Source of the DNA: Cervus elaphus
Lineage: Eukaryota; Chordata; Mammalia; Artiodactyla; Cervidae
NCBI RefSeq assembly: GCF_910594005.1
Contig: NC_057823.1
Span: forward strand, 102,658,015-102,722,014
Direction: 5' to 3'
Length of the DNA stretch: 64,000 nucleotides
Shown: piece by piece, positions 48,428 through 59,717 of the stretch
How the letters are laid out: each line of letters begins with the position of its first letter
How positions within the stretch are numbered: position 1 is the stretch's first letter
Made by a program: the position numbers and the translations under genes
Notes under the pieces: generated by a model
Told to the model about the DNA's origin: nothing
What the model saw: only the letters and a program-made list of their open reading frames with translations
Database searches by the model: none

Positions 48428-48446
48428 AAACATACAGGTTTAAGAA

Positions 48447-50070
48447 GTGTTGTTGTCCAGTTGCAGTCATGTCTGACTCTTTGAGACCCCATGAACTGCA
48501 GCACTCCAGGCTTTCCTGTCCTTCACCGTCTCCCGGAGCTTGCTCAAACTCATGTCCATTGAGTCAGTGATGCCATCCAACCATCTCATCCTCTGTCGTC
48601 CCCTTCTCCTGCCTTCAATCTTTCCCAGCATCAGGGTCTTTTCTAGTGAGTCAGCTGTTTGCATCTTGTGGAAAAAGCATTGGAGCTTCAGGTTCAGCTT
48701 CAGTCCCTTCAATGAATATTCAGAATTTATTATTTTAGAATTGACTGGTTGGTCTCCCTGCAGTAAAAGGACTCTCAAGAGTCTTCTCCAACATCACAGA
48801 CCAAAAGCACCAATTCTTCAGTGCTCAGCCTTCTTTATGGTCCAGCTTTCACATCCATACATGAATACTGGAAAAACCATAGCTTTGACTATATGGCCCT
48901 TTGTTGGCAAAGTAATGTCTCTGCTTTATAATATATTGTCTAGGTTTGTCATAGCTTTCTTCCAAGGAGCAAGCATCTTTAAATTTCTTGGCTGCAATCA
49001 CCATCTGCAGTGATTTTGGAGCCCAGAAAAATAAAGTCAGCCACTGTTTCCACTCTTTCGCCACCTATTTGACCAACCTAGACAGCATATTAAAAAGCAG
49101 AGACATTACTTTGTCAACAAAGGTCTGTCTAGTCAAGGCTATGGTTTTTCCATTGGTCATGTATGGATGTGAGAGTTGAACTATACAGAAAGCTTAGCGC
49201 TGAAGAATTGATGCTTTTGAAGTGTGGTGTTGGAGAAGACTCTTGAGAGTCTCTTGGACTGCAAGGAGATCCAACCAGTCCATCCTAGAGGAGATCAGTC
49301 CTGGGTGTTCATTGGAAGGACTGATGTTGAAGCTGAAACTCCAATCCTTTGGCCACCTGATGTGAAGAGCTGACTCATTGGAAAAGACCCTGATGGTGGG
49401 AAAGATTGAGGGCAGGAGGAGAAGGGGATGACAGAGGATGAGATGGTTGGATGGCATCACTGACTCAATGGACATGGGTGTGGTTGGACTCCGGGAGTTG
49501 GTGATAGACAGGGTTGTCTGGTGTGCTGAGGTTCATGGGGTCGCAAAGAGTCGGACACGACTGAGCAACTGAACTGAGTGGAACTGAATGGACCAGTGGT
49601 TTTCTCTACTTGAATTGTGCAGTAAAGTGTTCATGATCTGAGCCACATGACAGCTCCCAGTCTTCTTTTCACTCCCTGTATAGAGCTTCTCCATCTTTGG
49701 CTGCAAAATATATAACGAATCTGATTTCGGTATTGACCATCTGGTGATGTCCATCTGTAGAGTCTTCACTTGCGTTGTTGGAAGAGTATGTTCCATATGA
49801 CCAGTGGGTTCTCTTGGCAAAACTCTGTTAGCCTTTGCTCTGCTTCATTTTGAACTCCAGGGCCAAACTTGCCTGTGGCTCCAGATATCTCTTGACTTCC
49901 TACTTTTGCATTCTATTCCACTATGATGAAAAGGACATCTTTTTTTGGTGTTAGTTCTAGAAGGTCTTGTAGGTCTTCATAGAACTGTTCAACTTCACCT
50001 TCAGCATTAGTGGCTGTGGCATAGACTTGGAATACTGTGATATTGAACTAATTCAATACTGTGGCATTGA
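48447..50070 (-). mobile_element. BovB LINE, rearranged, holding an inverted BovB
   Basis: The left part (48447-49067) is the antisense 3' UTR and RT tail. The right part (about 49583-50070) is the antisense linker and endonuclease region ('ggtattgaccatctggtgat', 'aggacatctttttttggtg'). An 8-bp repeat tttaagaa at 48439-48446 and 50071-50078 brackets the whole, suggesting one original insertion. About 1.4 kb of RT between the two parts is missing and is replaced by a plus-strand BovB. Confidence 0.82.
49068..49582 (+). mobile_element. BovB LINE 3' part, inverted inside another BovB
   Basis: Sense BovB from 'gaccaacctagacagcatat' to 'gagcaactgaactgag'. Its left junction lies about 100 bp of consensus from where the host BovB stops, so the two face each other as a near-palindrome. 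No TSD is visible. Confidence 0.9.
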
Positions 50071-50078
50071 TTTAAGAA

Positions 50079-52456
50079 ATATAGGAGCTAAAAATAAATA
50101 GTACTTCCATCATTGCAGTATTATAAGAAGTTTGTTTACTTCTGAAGTGCCATTCAAAAATCTGAATGCTTAGCTTTCATGGAAGCTGTATATTCAGAAG
50201 CACATGGAAGTGATTTCTCATTAATGTTATTTCAATATATCTTAACCTTTACTGAAGTGTTATTTCCTTCAGTAGATATGGATAAATCAATATGATGTTA
50301 TTGTGTACATGTAGCTTATAAAGCTGTAACACTAAGGAAATTATAATGAAAGCTTGATTCCAGGACTGACCAAACAAAAGAATGTCTGAATAAGGTTAAG
50401 ACTGTCAGGATAAAGGAATTTATGTTAATAGTATCAAAGTCTAGGTCAAGTAATAATCTGTGAATAAATTTATTCCTTTGAGTTGTTGTAAGTTAGTGTT
50501 ACTGAGTACTTACTGTGTACTGTGTACCAGACTAGATAGATTGCATATCATAAGTAATTGGTGCATGAACCTTGATTTTAAGTGGCTCATAATCTATTCT
50601 ATAAAACATGTCAAGAATGCCAATTCCACAGGGGTTTTAAAAATGTTGATGTTATATCTGTATATCTAGAGATAAGGAAAGAGGAGGGAAGTGGGAAAGG
50701 AAGGAAAAGAAAGGGAGGAAAGGAAGCAAGAATATATACAGAACCTGGAGCATAAATGGCACTTACATGTATGTGGTTATCTTCACCTTCCTTTCTGCTT
50801 ATTGATGGATAGATCTGTAGCCTGAAGTTCTCTCTCTGAGTGTAGAACAAATTAGGCTTTGAACTTGAGGTCTCTGAATCTTAATCATACTGCCCAGAGT
50901 CCTAAACGTGCTGCTTGAAGCTGAAATGAAACTGCTAGGAAAACAAAACTGAGACATTAACTTATTGGTGCAAGTTATCCAATAGCAAGTAGCTTCAAGT
51001 GGCAATTGCATATAGGGATTTATTGAAATGGAAATACTATCATTTTCTCATATATTATTATTAGTTTAGCGTGTTTTCAGAGTTTCTTTATTCCTTTAGA
51101 AAAATACATCTTTTTGAAATCACTGCAGAGTACAATGAGAAATATAAAACAGGTGACCTCAAATAAGAACAAGCAAAACAAGGAAAAAAAGCAGTATTTT
51201 TAGAATTAAAAGTATGGAGGGCAAAACAGATAAAACCATTCTGTAAAAGTTTGTGTGGGAGAGCACTCAGTAGAAGGCATATTTGCTCAGCTCTGCAAAA
51301 ATTCACAACAGGAGATATGGGACAAAGCCAAGGGGTCTATTCAAGGCTTTCCTGTCTCTGTGGAAATAGTACTGTTGACACTTACTCCTTGTGAATTTCT
51401 CAGGTGACAGGACACAGAAGTACCTTAGAAAGGGCCAGGGTAAAGATAAGAGATCTCTTCTGTACTGATGGAGGCGAGTGGAGGCTGGCAGTAACAGGAA
51501 GTTTGGGTGTCCACTAATCTCTGACTCATGGAAGGGTGTTTAAATCAGAGATTGAGTTCCCAGGACAGGCTTCTTTCTTCACAGGTCAGAGCATCATCAG
51601 GCTGAACTGATGGTTCTATTCTTTGAATGGACATGTTTTATTCTGTGTGTCTGTATGTATTTGATGTTTCACATTTGTTCCTTTGTGGAGAAGGATTATT
51701 GATTTCTGTCGATATTTATATTTATCTGGCTTGTTAACACTTCCTTCATGCATTCTCTCCTTCTAGTTTTGAAGGAAGGAAGACAGCTCTCTTGGAAGAT
51801 CGCTACTGTGTCCTCTGTTTCACTGATGCAACTTTCATGGAATGCTTTCCCCAGAAAGACAGTCAGAACTCACATTCTCATATTTAAGGGAATAAGGTAG
51901 CTGTGGCCGTGATCGCAGGACTAGATGTATTAGTGTGATGGGAAACACCCATGCACTCTTGCCTTGTTTAACCACTTAATTAGCATCTGAAGAAAGTTTC
52001 ACACAATAAAACATTTCAAAGACCAGTATATGATCATTTTTATCAGTCACTGAATCAATGTCATAATTTTAAAAGTCAATTCCATCATGAAAGTAAGAAC
52101 AAATATTGTCTCAGCTTTTTCTTCCTTATATGTGACATACTTAGATAAGTAAATTAAATCACAAAAACATCTCCTCTCTTATAACAAGTCTTTGATTATC
52201 TGTATTCTGTGAAATTTTAGAATTAAGTGAGATAATATTGCACCCATACCATAATCCCTATGCCGTAATTTGAGGAGAATAGAATAGTTTTGTAGAAAAT
52301 AAATTATCAGTAAAGCTAGCCATTTGATATTACTGTTCAGCTCAGAGTGTGTGAGTAGTTTCTTTAGAAATAATCCCATATATGTCTTGTTTTAAATTTA
52401 TTTGATGGATTTGCCTTTGAGATATCTTGAATTCTGATTAAAATCAAACATTCAAT
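50079..52456. other. Unique DNA with a purine tract, no gene seen
   Basis: Apart from the GGAA-rich tract at 50.7 kb, no repeat family or coding signal is recognised. Open frames are short and AT-rich. Confidence 0.55.
50669..50730. repeat. Polypurine (GGAA/GAAA) tract
   Basis: About 60 nearly uninterrupted purines on the plus strand, of the kind that can form triplex DNA. Confidence 0.85.
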
Positions 52457-52466
52457 GTATGAATGA

Positions 52467-52574
52467 ATACAATGACCCCATGGACTGTAGCCTGCTAGGC
52501 TCCTCTGTCCGTGGGATTTTCCAGGCAAGCATATGAGAGTGGGTCGCTTTACCACTAGCGCCACCTGGGAAGTC
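52467..52574 (-). mobile_element. Bov-tA SINE, internally deleted and 3'-short
   Basis: Antisense Bov-A piece ('cccatggactgtagcctgct') joined directly to the tRNA head ('taccactagcgccacctggg'); about 80 bp between them and the last 3' bases are missing. Exact 10-bp TSD gtatgaatga at 52457-52466 and 52575-52584. Confidence 0.9.
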
Positions 52575-52783
52575 GTATGAATGATACTATGAATGCAAAA
52601 ATTCAAGTTGATGAATTTAAGTTAATCCTATTATCAATGTTCCTAAAATAAAATCCACATATTTTGTAATTATAACAAAATTACTAGTTCTTTTTTAAAT
52701 TAAATTTGTAAAAAGGGCAAAAGAATTTCTAGAACAATATTTTTCATGTATTTCCTCTCCATGATGGAAACTAAAGGAAAAGG

Positions 52784-53015
52784 CATGTGTATGTATGCAT
52801 GCTTGGTTGCTCAGTCATTTCCAACTCTTTGCGACCCCATCTACTGTAGCCTGCCAGGCTCCACCCTCCATGGGATTTTCCAGGTAAGAATACTGGAGTG
52901 GGTTGCCATTTCCTACTCCAGGGGATCCTCCTGACCCCGAGACGGAACCTGTGTCTCTTGCATCTTCTGCACTGGCAGGTGGGTTCTTTACCGCTAGCGC
53001 CACCTGGAAAGTCCC
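52784..53015 (-). mobile_element. Bov-tA SINE, full length
   Basis: Antisense tail, Bov-A body and tRNA head ending 'gcgccacctggaaagtc'. Exact 11-bp TSD aaaggaaaagg at 52773-52783 and 53016-53026. Confidence 0.95.
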
Positions 53016-53032
53016 AAAGGAAAAGGAAAGGA

Positions 53033-53100
53033 CCTAATATATATACCGAGGGCTTACTAAACGCCAGCCACTGCACAGAAGCTAACAGTTTGCTCCCGAG
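53033..53100 (-). mobile_element. Possible MIR fragment
   Basis: 'ccgagggcttactaaacgcc' followed by 'agccactgcacagaagctaa' fits the reverse-complement MIR 3' part ('gagcgcttactatgtgcca'). Short and diverged. Confidence 0.45.
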
Positions 53101-54384
53101 TTCAGAGCACTCAGCGTACCTTAAACAGTCAGATGAAATAAAATACGGCAGCCTCTTCCTGATGTCCAACAACACGTGTAGCATGAGTGAGTGGGCTCAT
53201 GATATTGGCACATCAGCCAGGGATCTCGTCTTCCCCAGACACATGGCTTCCCAGAACTTCAGTTCATGCCGTGAGCACGTGTCGGCGTTCTTCCCGGACG
53301 CTTGCACAAGGCTGTTTTCTCATGGCCACTGGGAGACTGGGGTGAGTGGAGAGTAAAGCGTGCATCTCTGTCTCTCCCCACTCCCCACAACAATTTCGTG
53401 TTTAGCATTCTGTCTACTTGCATTTTTGTCGTGATAATAATCTATGTTGATATCACAGTCTAAGGTATTTTGATATGTTATCTCCATTCATTTTTTTTTT
53501 TTTTTTTGCCATCTCAGATTGCCTGTTCAATTGCCCTTTTAGGGACAAACAAGAAATACTGTTATTATACCACAATACTAGTTCTGCATAATTAATCTAC
53601 TAGATGCAGTAATGCTGGAAGGACTAAAGCACTGAATTTGAGGAGAATGCTCTAAAATGAGGAAATAGGGTATAATTGCTTCTGGGGGCCATTGCATGTA
53701 ACCAGGTTTTGTTTACTCACACTAATAAAGGGGGGAGTAATGACGATGGCATGAATAATCTCAGGCAATGACCTTCTAAAAGCAGATAAACCAGCAGTCA
53801 TGCCCAGGATTTGAAAGCCTTTTGATTTTTGTGGGCGTATTGGTCCACATCTCCTTTATCTAATTATTCTGTTCAAATCTGTTTGACATGAAAATGTCTC
53901 TGCTCTTTCTGTGCTCATGTGGGTGGCTGGTCAGGAACAGGTTCGGCTGTATGGGAATTTATCCTCTTTTAATGTAGGTGGAAGATATTGATAAGAGGTC
54001 ATAAAATAACAGTGTGGCCTTAAGGAAATCAGTGAATCTAGACTATAACCTATTCTTCATCTTAACGGATAGAAAACTAGAAAAACAGTATAACTGGCCT
54101 AAATTACATTCACTGCTGCTGCATTCTTAACACTTTTCTGTAAGGACTCTGTGGGCATTGATATGCAAAATGTTCATAGGTTGTCAGATATAGCAAATAA
54201 AAATAGTGGATGCTCAGTTAAATGTGAATTTTAGATACACATTTTCTCTTCCATTATATGTATGTCTCATGCAATATTTGGGACTGACTTACACTAAAAG
54301 ATGGTTGTTTATCTGAATTGAAATGTAATTTGGTACTGTGTGTTTAACTTGGCAACCCTAAAGTTGCTTTAATAATTACACACT
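53101..54384. other. Unique DNA, no gene seen
   Basis: A T run at about 53491. The stretch 53.1-53.35 kb is less AT-rich than its surroundings, but its frame begins in the neighbouring SINE and has no known motif. Confidence 0.5.
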
Positions 54385-54530
54385 TGTATTAATGATCCTC
54401 ACTATAAAGAAAAGAAATTGAGGTGAAGTCACTTGCTCATGGCTACATAGATATTCACTTTGGAATGAAATCGAAATCGTCTGATAGTCTTGCCCCACAG
54501 CACACACTCCCTAGCATTTCACTACACTCT
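54385..54530 (-). mobile_element. Probable MIR SINE
   Basis: Reverse MIR layout: 'aatgatcctcactataaaga', 'gaaattgaggtgaagtcact', 'gctcatggctacatagat', then 'gtctgatagtcttgcccc'. Confidence 0.55.
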
Positions 54531-55225
54531 CCACGGCAGCGCCTACTCCTGTGAGGTGAAGGACTGCTTCTGTGATCAACTTGGTCCCACTCAACTCTAA
54601 TCATCCATGATGCAGACCTATTTATCAAAGTAATAAAGAGCTTATCCTTTAAATATTTATTCCACCTCATTGCTCCAAAATGAATGCCTTTATTTACGCG
54701 GCATCATTAAAACAGCACTAATGTAAGTAACTTCCACAATTTTCTTGAGAAACTTTCCAGAGATCAATGTGCCATAACCAGCCACTCGCTCACTGTATCA
54801 GAAAATTGATTTCTGTAATGTACCCGATGGACCTTACAGCTTAGCTCCAAAGTTTTACCTGCTAATTACTAGTTATTTGTTTGTAAAGATGGTAATAAAA
54901 TATACATGGATTTAAAATAGAAGAAAATACCCCTTGAAGTAACGCCACGGTTTATTCTGTAAAACAGATACAAACCGTGACAGACAGGGCAGCTGTATCC
55001 ATGCTGTGGATTTGAAAACTCAGAGACAAAAAGGATCTTCCAGTCATATAAAATGCAGTTTTAAATAGTTGTAGATTTGGAGAGAGGGATCTTAAGGGAA
55101 TATTCCCCTTTGTCTGGGCTCAGTAAAATGTTTTGAACTTATTTTGTCTAACATCATCTCAGATCCAAGTGACATTTTTTCACACCATTAGTTTAGCGGT
55201 ATTGGTCCAAGATCTTATGTAAAAA
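54531..55225. other. Unique DNA, no gene seen
   Basis: No repeat or gene recognised. Confidence 0.5.
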
Positions 55226-55375
55226 CAAATTATTGCAGCATAGTTGATTTACAATGAGGTGTTAGTTTCTGATGTACAGAAAGGTGAATCAATAATACTC
55301 ATATCCACTCTTTTTTAGATTCCCTTCTCACATAGGTTTTTGCAGAGTGTTGAGTAGAGTGTCTGTCCTATATCA
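55226..55375 (-). mobile_element. Artiodactyl L1 3' UTR, left piece
   Basis: Antisense L1: 'gcagcatagttgatttacaa', 'ctcttttttagattcccttc', 'gagtgttgagtagagtgtct'. The element continues after the BovB at 58857 ('agtaggtccttattagttat'), exactly where the L1 consensus would go on. Confidence 0.88.
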
Positions 55376-55932
55376 GTTCAGTTCAGTCGCTCAGTCGTGT
55401 CCGACTCTTTGCGACCCCATGAATCACAGCACCGCCAGGCCTCCCTGTCCATCACCAACTCCCGGAGTTTACTCAGACTCATGCCTGTCAAGTCGGTGAT
55501 GCCATCCAGCCATCTCATCCTCTGTCGTTCCCTTCTCCTCCTGTCCCCAGTCCCTCCCAGCATCAGGGTCTTTTCCAATGGGTAAACTCTTTGCACGAGG
55601 TGGCCAAAGTATTGGAGTTTCAGCTTCAGCATCAGTCCTTCCAATGAACACCCAGGACTGATCTCCTTTAGGATGGACTGGTTGGATCTCCTTGCAGTCC
55701 AAGGGACTCTCAAGTCTTCTCCAACACCACAGTTCAAAAGCATCAATTTTTCGGTGCTCAGCTTTCTTCACAGTCCAACTCTCACATCCACACATGACCA
55801 CTGGAAAAACCATAGCTGTGACTAGACAAGAGTTTTGTTGACAAAGTAATGTCTCTGCTTTTTAATGTGCTATCTAGGTTGGTCATAACTTTCCTTCCAA
55901 GGAGTAAGTGTCTTTTAATTTCATGGCTACAA

Positions 55933-57815
55933 TCAACATCTGCAGTGATTTTGGAGCCCCCCCAAAATAAAGTCTGACACTGTTTCCACTGTTTCCCCAT
56001 CTATTTGCCATGAAGTGATGGGACCAGATGCCAAGATCTTAGTTTTCCGAATGTTGAGCTTTAAGCCAACTTTTTCACTCTCCTCTTTCACTTTCATCAA
56101 GAGGCTTTTTAGTTCCTCTTCACTTTCTGCAATAAGGGTGGTGTCATCCGCATATCTGAAGTTATTGATATTTCTCCTGGCAATCTTGATTCCAGCTTGT
56201 GCTTCTTCCAGCCCAGCGTTTCTCATGATGTACTCTGCATATAAGTTAAACAAGCAGGGTGACAATATGCAGCCTTGACATACTCCTTTTCCTATATGGA
56301 ACCAGTCCGTTGTTCCATGTTCTAACTGTTGCTTCTAACTGTTCTAATTGTTGCTTCCTGACCTGCATACAGGTTTCTCAAGAGGCAGGTCAGGTGGTCT
56401 GGTATTCCCATCTCTTTCAGAATTTTCCACAAATTATTGTGGTCCACACAGTCAAAGGCTTTGGCATAGTCAATAAAGCAGAAATAGATGTTTTTATGAA
56501 TCTCTCTTGCTTTTTCGATGATCCAGCGGACATTGGCAATTTGATCTCTGGCTCCTCTGCCTTTTCTAAAACCAACTTGAACATCTGGAAGTTCACAGTT
56601 CATGTATTGCTGAAGCCTGGCTTGTAGAATTTTGAGCATTACTTTCCTAGCATGTGAGGTGAGTGCAATTGTGCGGTAGTTTGAGCATTCTTTGGGATTG
56701 CCTTTCTTTGGGATTGTAATGAACACTGACCTTTTCCAGTCCTGTGGCCACTGCCGAGTTTTCCAAATTTGCTGGCATATTGAGTGCAGCACTTCCACAG
56801 CATCATCTTTCAGGATTTGAAATAGCTCAACTGGAATTTCATCACCTCCGCTAGCTTTGTTCCTAGTGATGCTTTCTAAGGCCCACTTGACTTCACATTC
56901 CAGGATGTCTGGCTCTATGTGAGTGATCACACCATCGTGATTATCTGGGTTGTGAAGATCTTTTTGTACAGTCCTTCTGTGTATTCTTGCCACCTTTTCT
57001 TAATATCTTCTGCTTCTGTTGGGTCCATACCATTTCTGTCCTTTATTGAACCCATCTTTGCATGAAATGTTCCCTTGGTATCTCTAATTTTCTTGAAGAG
57101 ATCTCTAGTCTTTCCCATTCTATTGTTTTCCTCTGTTTCTTCACCGTGATTGCTGAGGAAGGCTTTCTTATCTCTCCTTGCTATTCTTTGGAACTCTGCA
57201 TTCAAATGGGAATATCTTTCCTCTTCTCCTTTGCTTTTCACATCTCTTCTTTCCACAGCTATTTGTAAGGCCTCCTCAGACAGCCATTTTGCCTTTTTGC
57301 ATTTCTTTTCCATGGGGATGGTCTTGATCCCTGTCTCCTGTACAATGTCACGAACCTCCATCCATAGTTCATCAGGCACTCTGTCCATCAGATCTAATCC
57401 CTTAAATCTATTTCTCACTTCCACTGTATTGTCATAAGGGATTTGATTTAGGTCATACCTGAATGGTCTAGTGGTTTTCCCTACTTTCTTCAGTTTGTCT
57501 GAATTTGGCAATAAGGAGTTCATGATCTGAACCACAGTCAGCTCCCAGTCTTGTTTTTGCTGACTATATAGAGCTTCTCCATCTTTGGCTGCCAGGAATA
57601 TAATCAATCTGATTTCGGTGTTGACCATCTGGTGATGTCCATGTGTGGAGTCTTCTCTTGTGTTGTTGGAAGCGGGTGTTTCCTATGACCATTGCATTCT
57701 CTTGGCAAAACTCTATTAGCCTTTGCCCTGCTTCATTCCGTACTCCAAGGCCAAATTTGCCTATTACTCCACGTGTTTCTTGACTTCCTACTTTTGCATT
57801 CCAGTCCCCTATCAT
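55933..57815 (-). pseudogene. BovB ORF (endonuclease + RT), nearly complete but frameshifted
   Basis: Three long minus-strand pieces in order. 57564-57815 is the endonuclease: GDWNAKVG (the GD-N metal/catalytic motif), then HTWTSPDG and NQIDYI, the end of the AP-endonuclease fold. 56927-57628 is the linker to the start of RT (DGEALYSQQKQDWELTVVQI, AKWLSEEALQIAVERRD). 56322-56993 is the first half of RT: NKASGGDEIPVELF, the CSNYRTIAL region, FRKGRGARDQIANVR, and motif A FIDYAKAFDCVDH with its catalytic Asp. 55933-56265 is motif C (FRYADDTTLIAESEEE) and beyond. Between motifs A and C, at about 56316-56345, a short local duplication of 'ctaactgttgcttc' shifts the frame, and further shifts follow. 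It is not functional, but the copy is young enough for all catalytic residues to be readable. Confidence 0.92.
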
Positions 57816-58659
57816 TAAAGGGACAACTTTTTTGGGTGTTAGTTCTAAAAGGTCTTAGAGGTCTTCATAGAAGCATTCAAATTCAGCTTCTTCAGTGTTA
57901 CCGGTTGGGGCATAGGCTTGGATTACCGTGATATTGAATGGTTTGCCTTGGAAACGAACAGAGATCATTCTATCATTTTTGAGATTGCATCCAAGTACTG
58001 CATTTCAGACTCTTTTGTTGACCATGATGGCTACTCCATTTCTTTAAGGGATTCCTGCCCACAGTAGTAGATATAATGGTCATCTGAGTTAAATTCACCC
58101 GTTCCAGTCCATTTTAGTTAGCTGATTCCTAGAATGTCGACATTCACTCTTGCCATCTCCTGTTTGACCACTTCCAATTTGCCTTGATTCATGGACATAA
58201 CACTCCAGGTTCCTATGCAATATTGCTCTTTACAGCATCAGACCTTGCTTCTATCACCAGTCACATCCACAACTGGGTATTATTTTTGCTTTGGCTCCAT
58301 CCCTTCATTCTTTTTGGAGTTATTTCTCCACTGATCTCCAGTAGGATATTGGGCATCTACTGACTTGAAGAGTTCCTCTTTCAGTATCCTATCATTTTGC
58401 CTTTTCATACTGTTCATGGGGTTCTCAAGGCAAGAATACTGAAGTGGTTTGCCATTACCTTCTCCAGTGGATCACATTCTGTCAGACCTCTCCACCATGA
58501 CCCGTCCGTCTTGGGTGGCCCCACACAGCATGGCTTAGTTTCATTGAGTTAGACAGGGCTGTGGTCCTGTGATCAGATTGGCTAGTTTTCTGTGATTATG
58601 GTTTTAGTGTGTCTGCCTTCTGATGCCCTCTCGCAACACCTACCATCTTACTTGGGTTT

Positions 58660-58856
58660 CTCTTACCTCGGACGTGGGGCATCTCTTCACGGCTGCTCCA
58701 GCAAAGCGCAGCCGCTGCTCCTTGCCTTGGATGAGGGGTGTCTCCTCACGGCCGCCCCTCCTGACCTTGGACGTGGAGCAGCTCCTCTTGGCCCTCCTGC
58801 GCCCGGCTGCAGCTGCTCCTTGGAGGTGGGGTTGTTCCTCTCGGCCGCGGCCTCTG
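58660..58856 (-). promoter_or_regulatory. CpG-rich imperfect repeats at the BovB 5' end (likely internal promoter)
   Basis: Four imperfect copies of 'ccttggacgtggggcagctc' start near 58665, 58725, 58765 and 58818, separated by C/G-rich 'cctcacggccgcc'-like spacers. They are at the extreme 5' end of the element, where LINEs keep the promoter that starts their RNA. The promoter role is inferred from position and CpG content, not shown. Confidence 0.5.
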
Positions 58857-59072
58857 ATACAGTAGGTCCTTATTAGTTATCTATTTTATGTATAGTAATG
58901 TATATATACAGAACAGAATCTCCCAGTTTATTGCCCCACTGCCATTTCTTCTCTGGTAACCATAAGTTTGCTTTTTAAATGTGTGACTCTATTTCTGTTT
59001 TGCAAATAAGTTCACTTGTGCCATTTTTTTAGATCCCACACATAAGTGATCCCACATATAGTCTATTTTTAT
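58857..59072 (-). mobile_element. Artiodactyl L1 3' UTR, right piece
   Basis: Continues the L1 cut at 55375: 'agtaggtccttattagttat', 'ggtaaccataagtttgcttt', 'ctctatttctgttttgcaaa', 'ttagatcccacacataagtg'. Then similarity ends. Confidence 0.88.
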
Positions 59073-59717
59073 CCAGAATGGAGGCAGGGTACAGACAATC
59101 CATCTGGAGTGGACAAATGGAGGAACTGAGCCGTGTCTTAGATCCAGAATTGTTGTCAGCTGACGTAGGGAAGGCTGTCTTACCCTGAAGGCGGGGACAG
59201 GCTGATTTACAGGTATCCTGGATACAGACGATGTAGAGGGTGGAGGGTAATCTACAAATGGAGACTGAGTGGTCTGCAGGCCTGAGTGATGTCTAGTAGT
59301 TTAACGATATTAGTGTCAAATGGGACTCGTTATGTAGGCGGCAAGAGTCTAGGTCTTGTAAACTGTTTCTTGTTTCAGTTTTGAAGCAGTGGCTCCTCTT
59401 GTTGCCTGAGACAGGGAGAGGGACTTCAAAACTGGGATACAAGCGAACTTGGAGGACAGGAAATCATATGTGTAAATGAGAATCATGGGTCCTCTCTGAT
59501 TTGCTGTTTCATACCTTCACTATTCTACCAGACTAGTCCCTACATTTTCCTACTATTTTTGTCAGGTACACATAAGGCACATTGTTGAGGATCCCAAATA
59601 ATAGACGTTGATTTGATAAAATATGCTCGTAGTCACGTGTAACACCTAGTAAACATTAATCTCCTGTTCTCATCCATGGGAAAGTATATCTAAGTGCATG
59701 AGTGAGAAAGGAGTATT
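59073..59717. other. Unassigned DNA, moderately GC-rich, no gene seen
   Basis: Near 59.1-59.4 kb the text 'gaggaactgagccgtgtctt' and similar is not a repeat I know. No frame of note. Confidence 0.45.

Larger units (their letters stand above)
46623..48438. other. Unique AT-rich DNA with microsatellites
   Basis: Besides the dinucleotide arrays no gene is seen. The 165-codon frame at 47267-47764 starts inside the microsatellite as Tyr-Ile repeats and is not a gene. Confidence 0.6.
55376..58856 (-). mobile_element. BovB LINE, near full length (3.5 kb), best preserved copy
   Basis: Antisense order: 'agttc' tail and 3' UTR, RT, linker, endonuclease, then the 5' region ending in CpG-rich repeats (58.66-58.85 kb). 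It lies inside an L1, which continues on both sides. The TSD is short and imperfect (tatcag at 55371-55376 against atacag near 58858-58863). Open pieces are longer here than in any other copy. The 5' end differs from that of the full-length copy at 14.4 kb. Confidence 0.93.

Noticed and set aside
28922..58856. An active BovB source element
   Set aside because: Every copy, including the 55.4 kb one, has frameshifts, stops or deletions in the single long reading frame.
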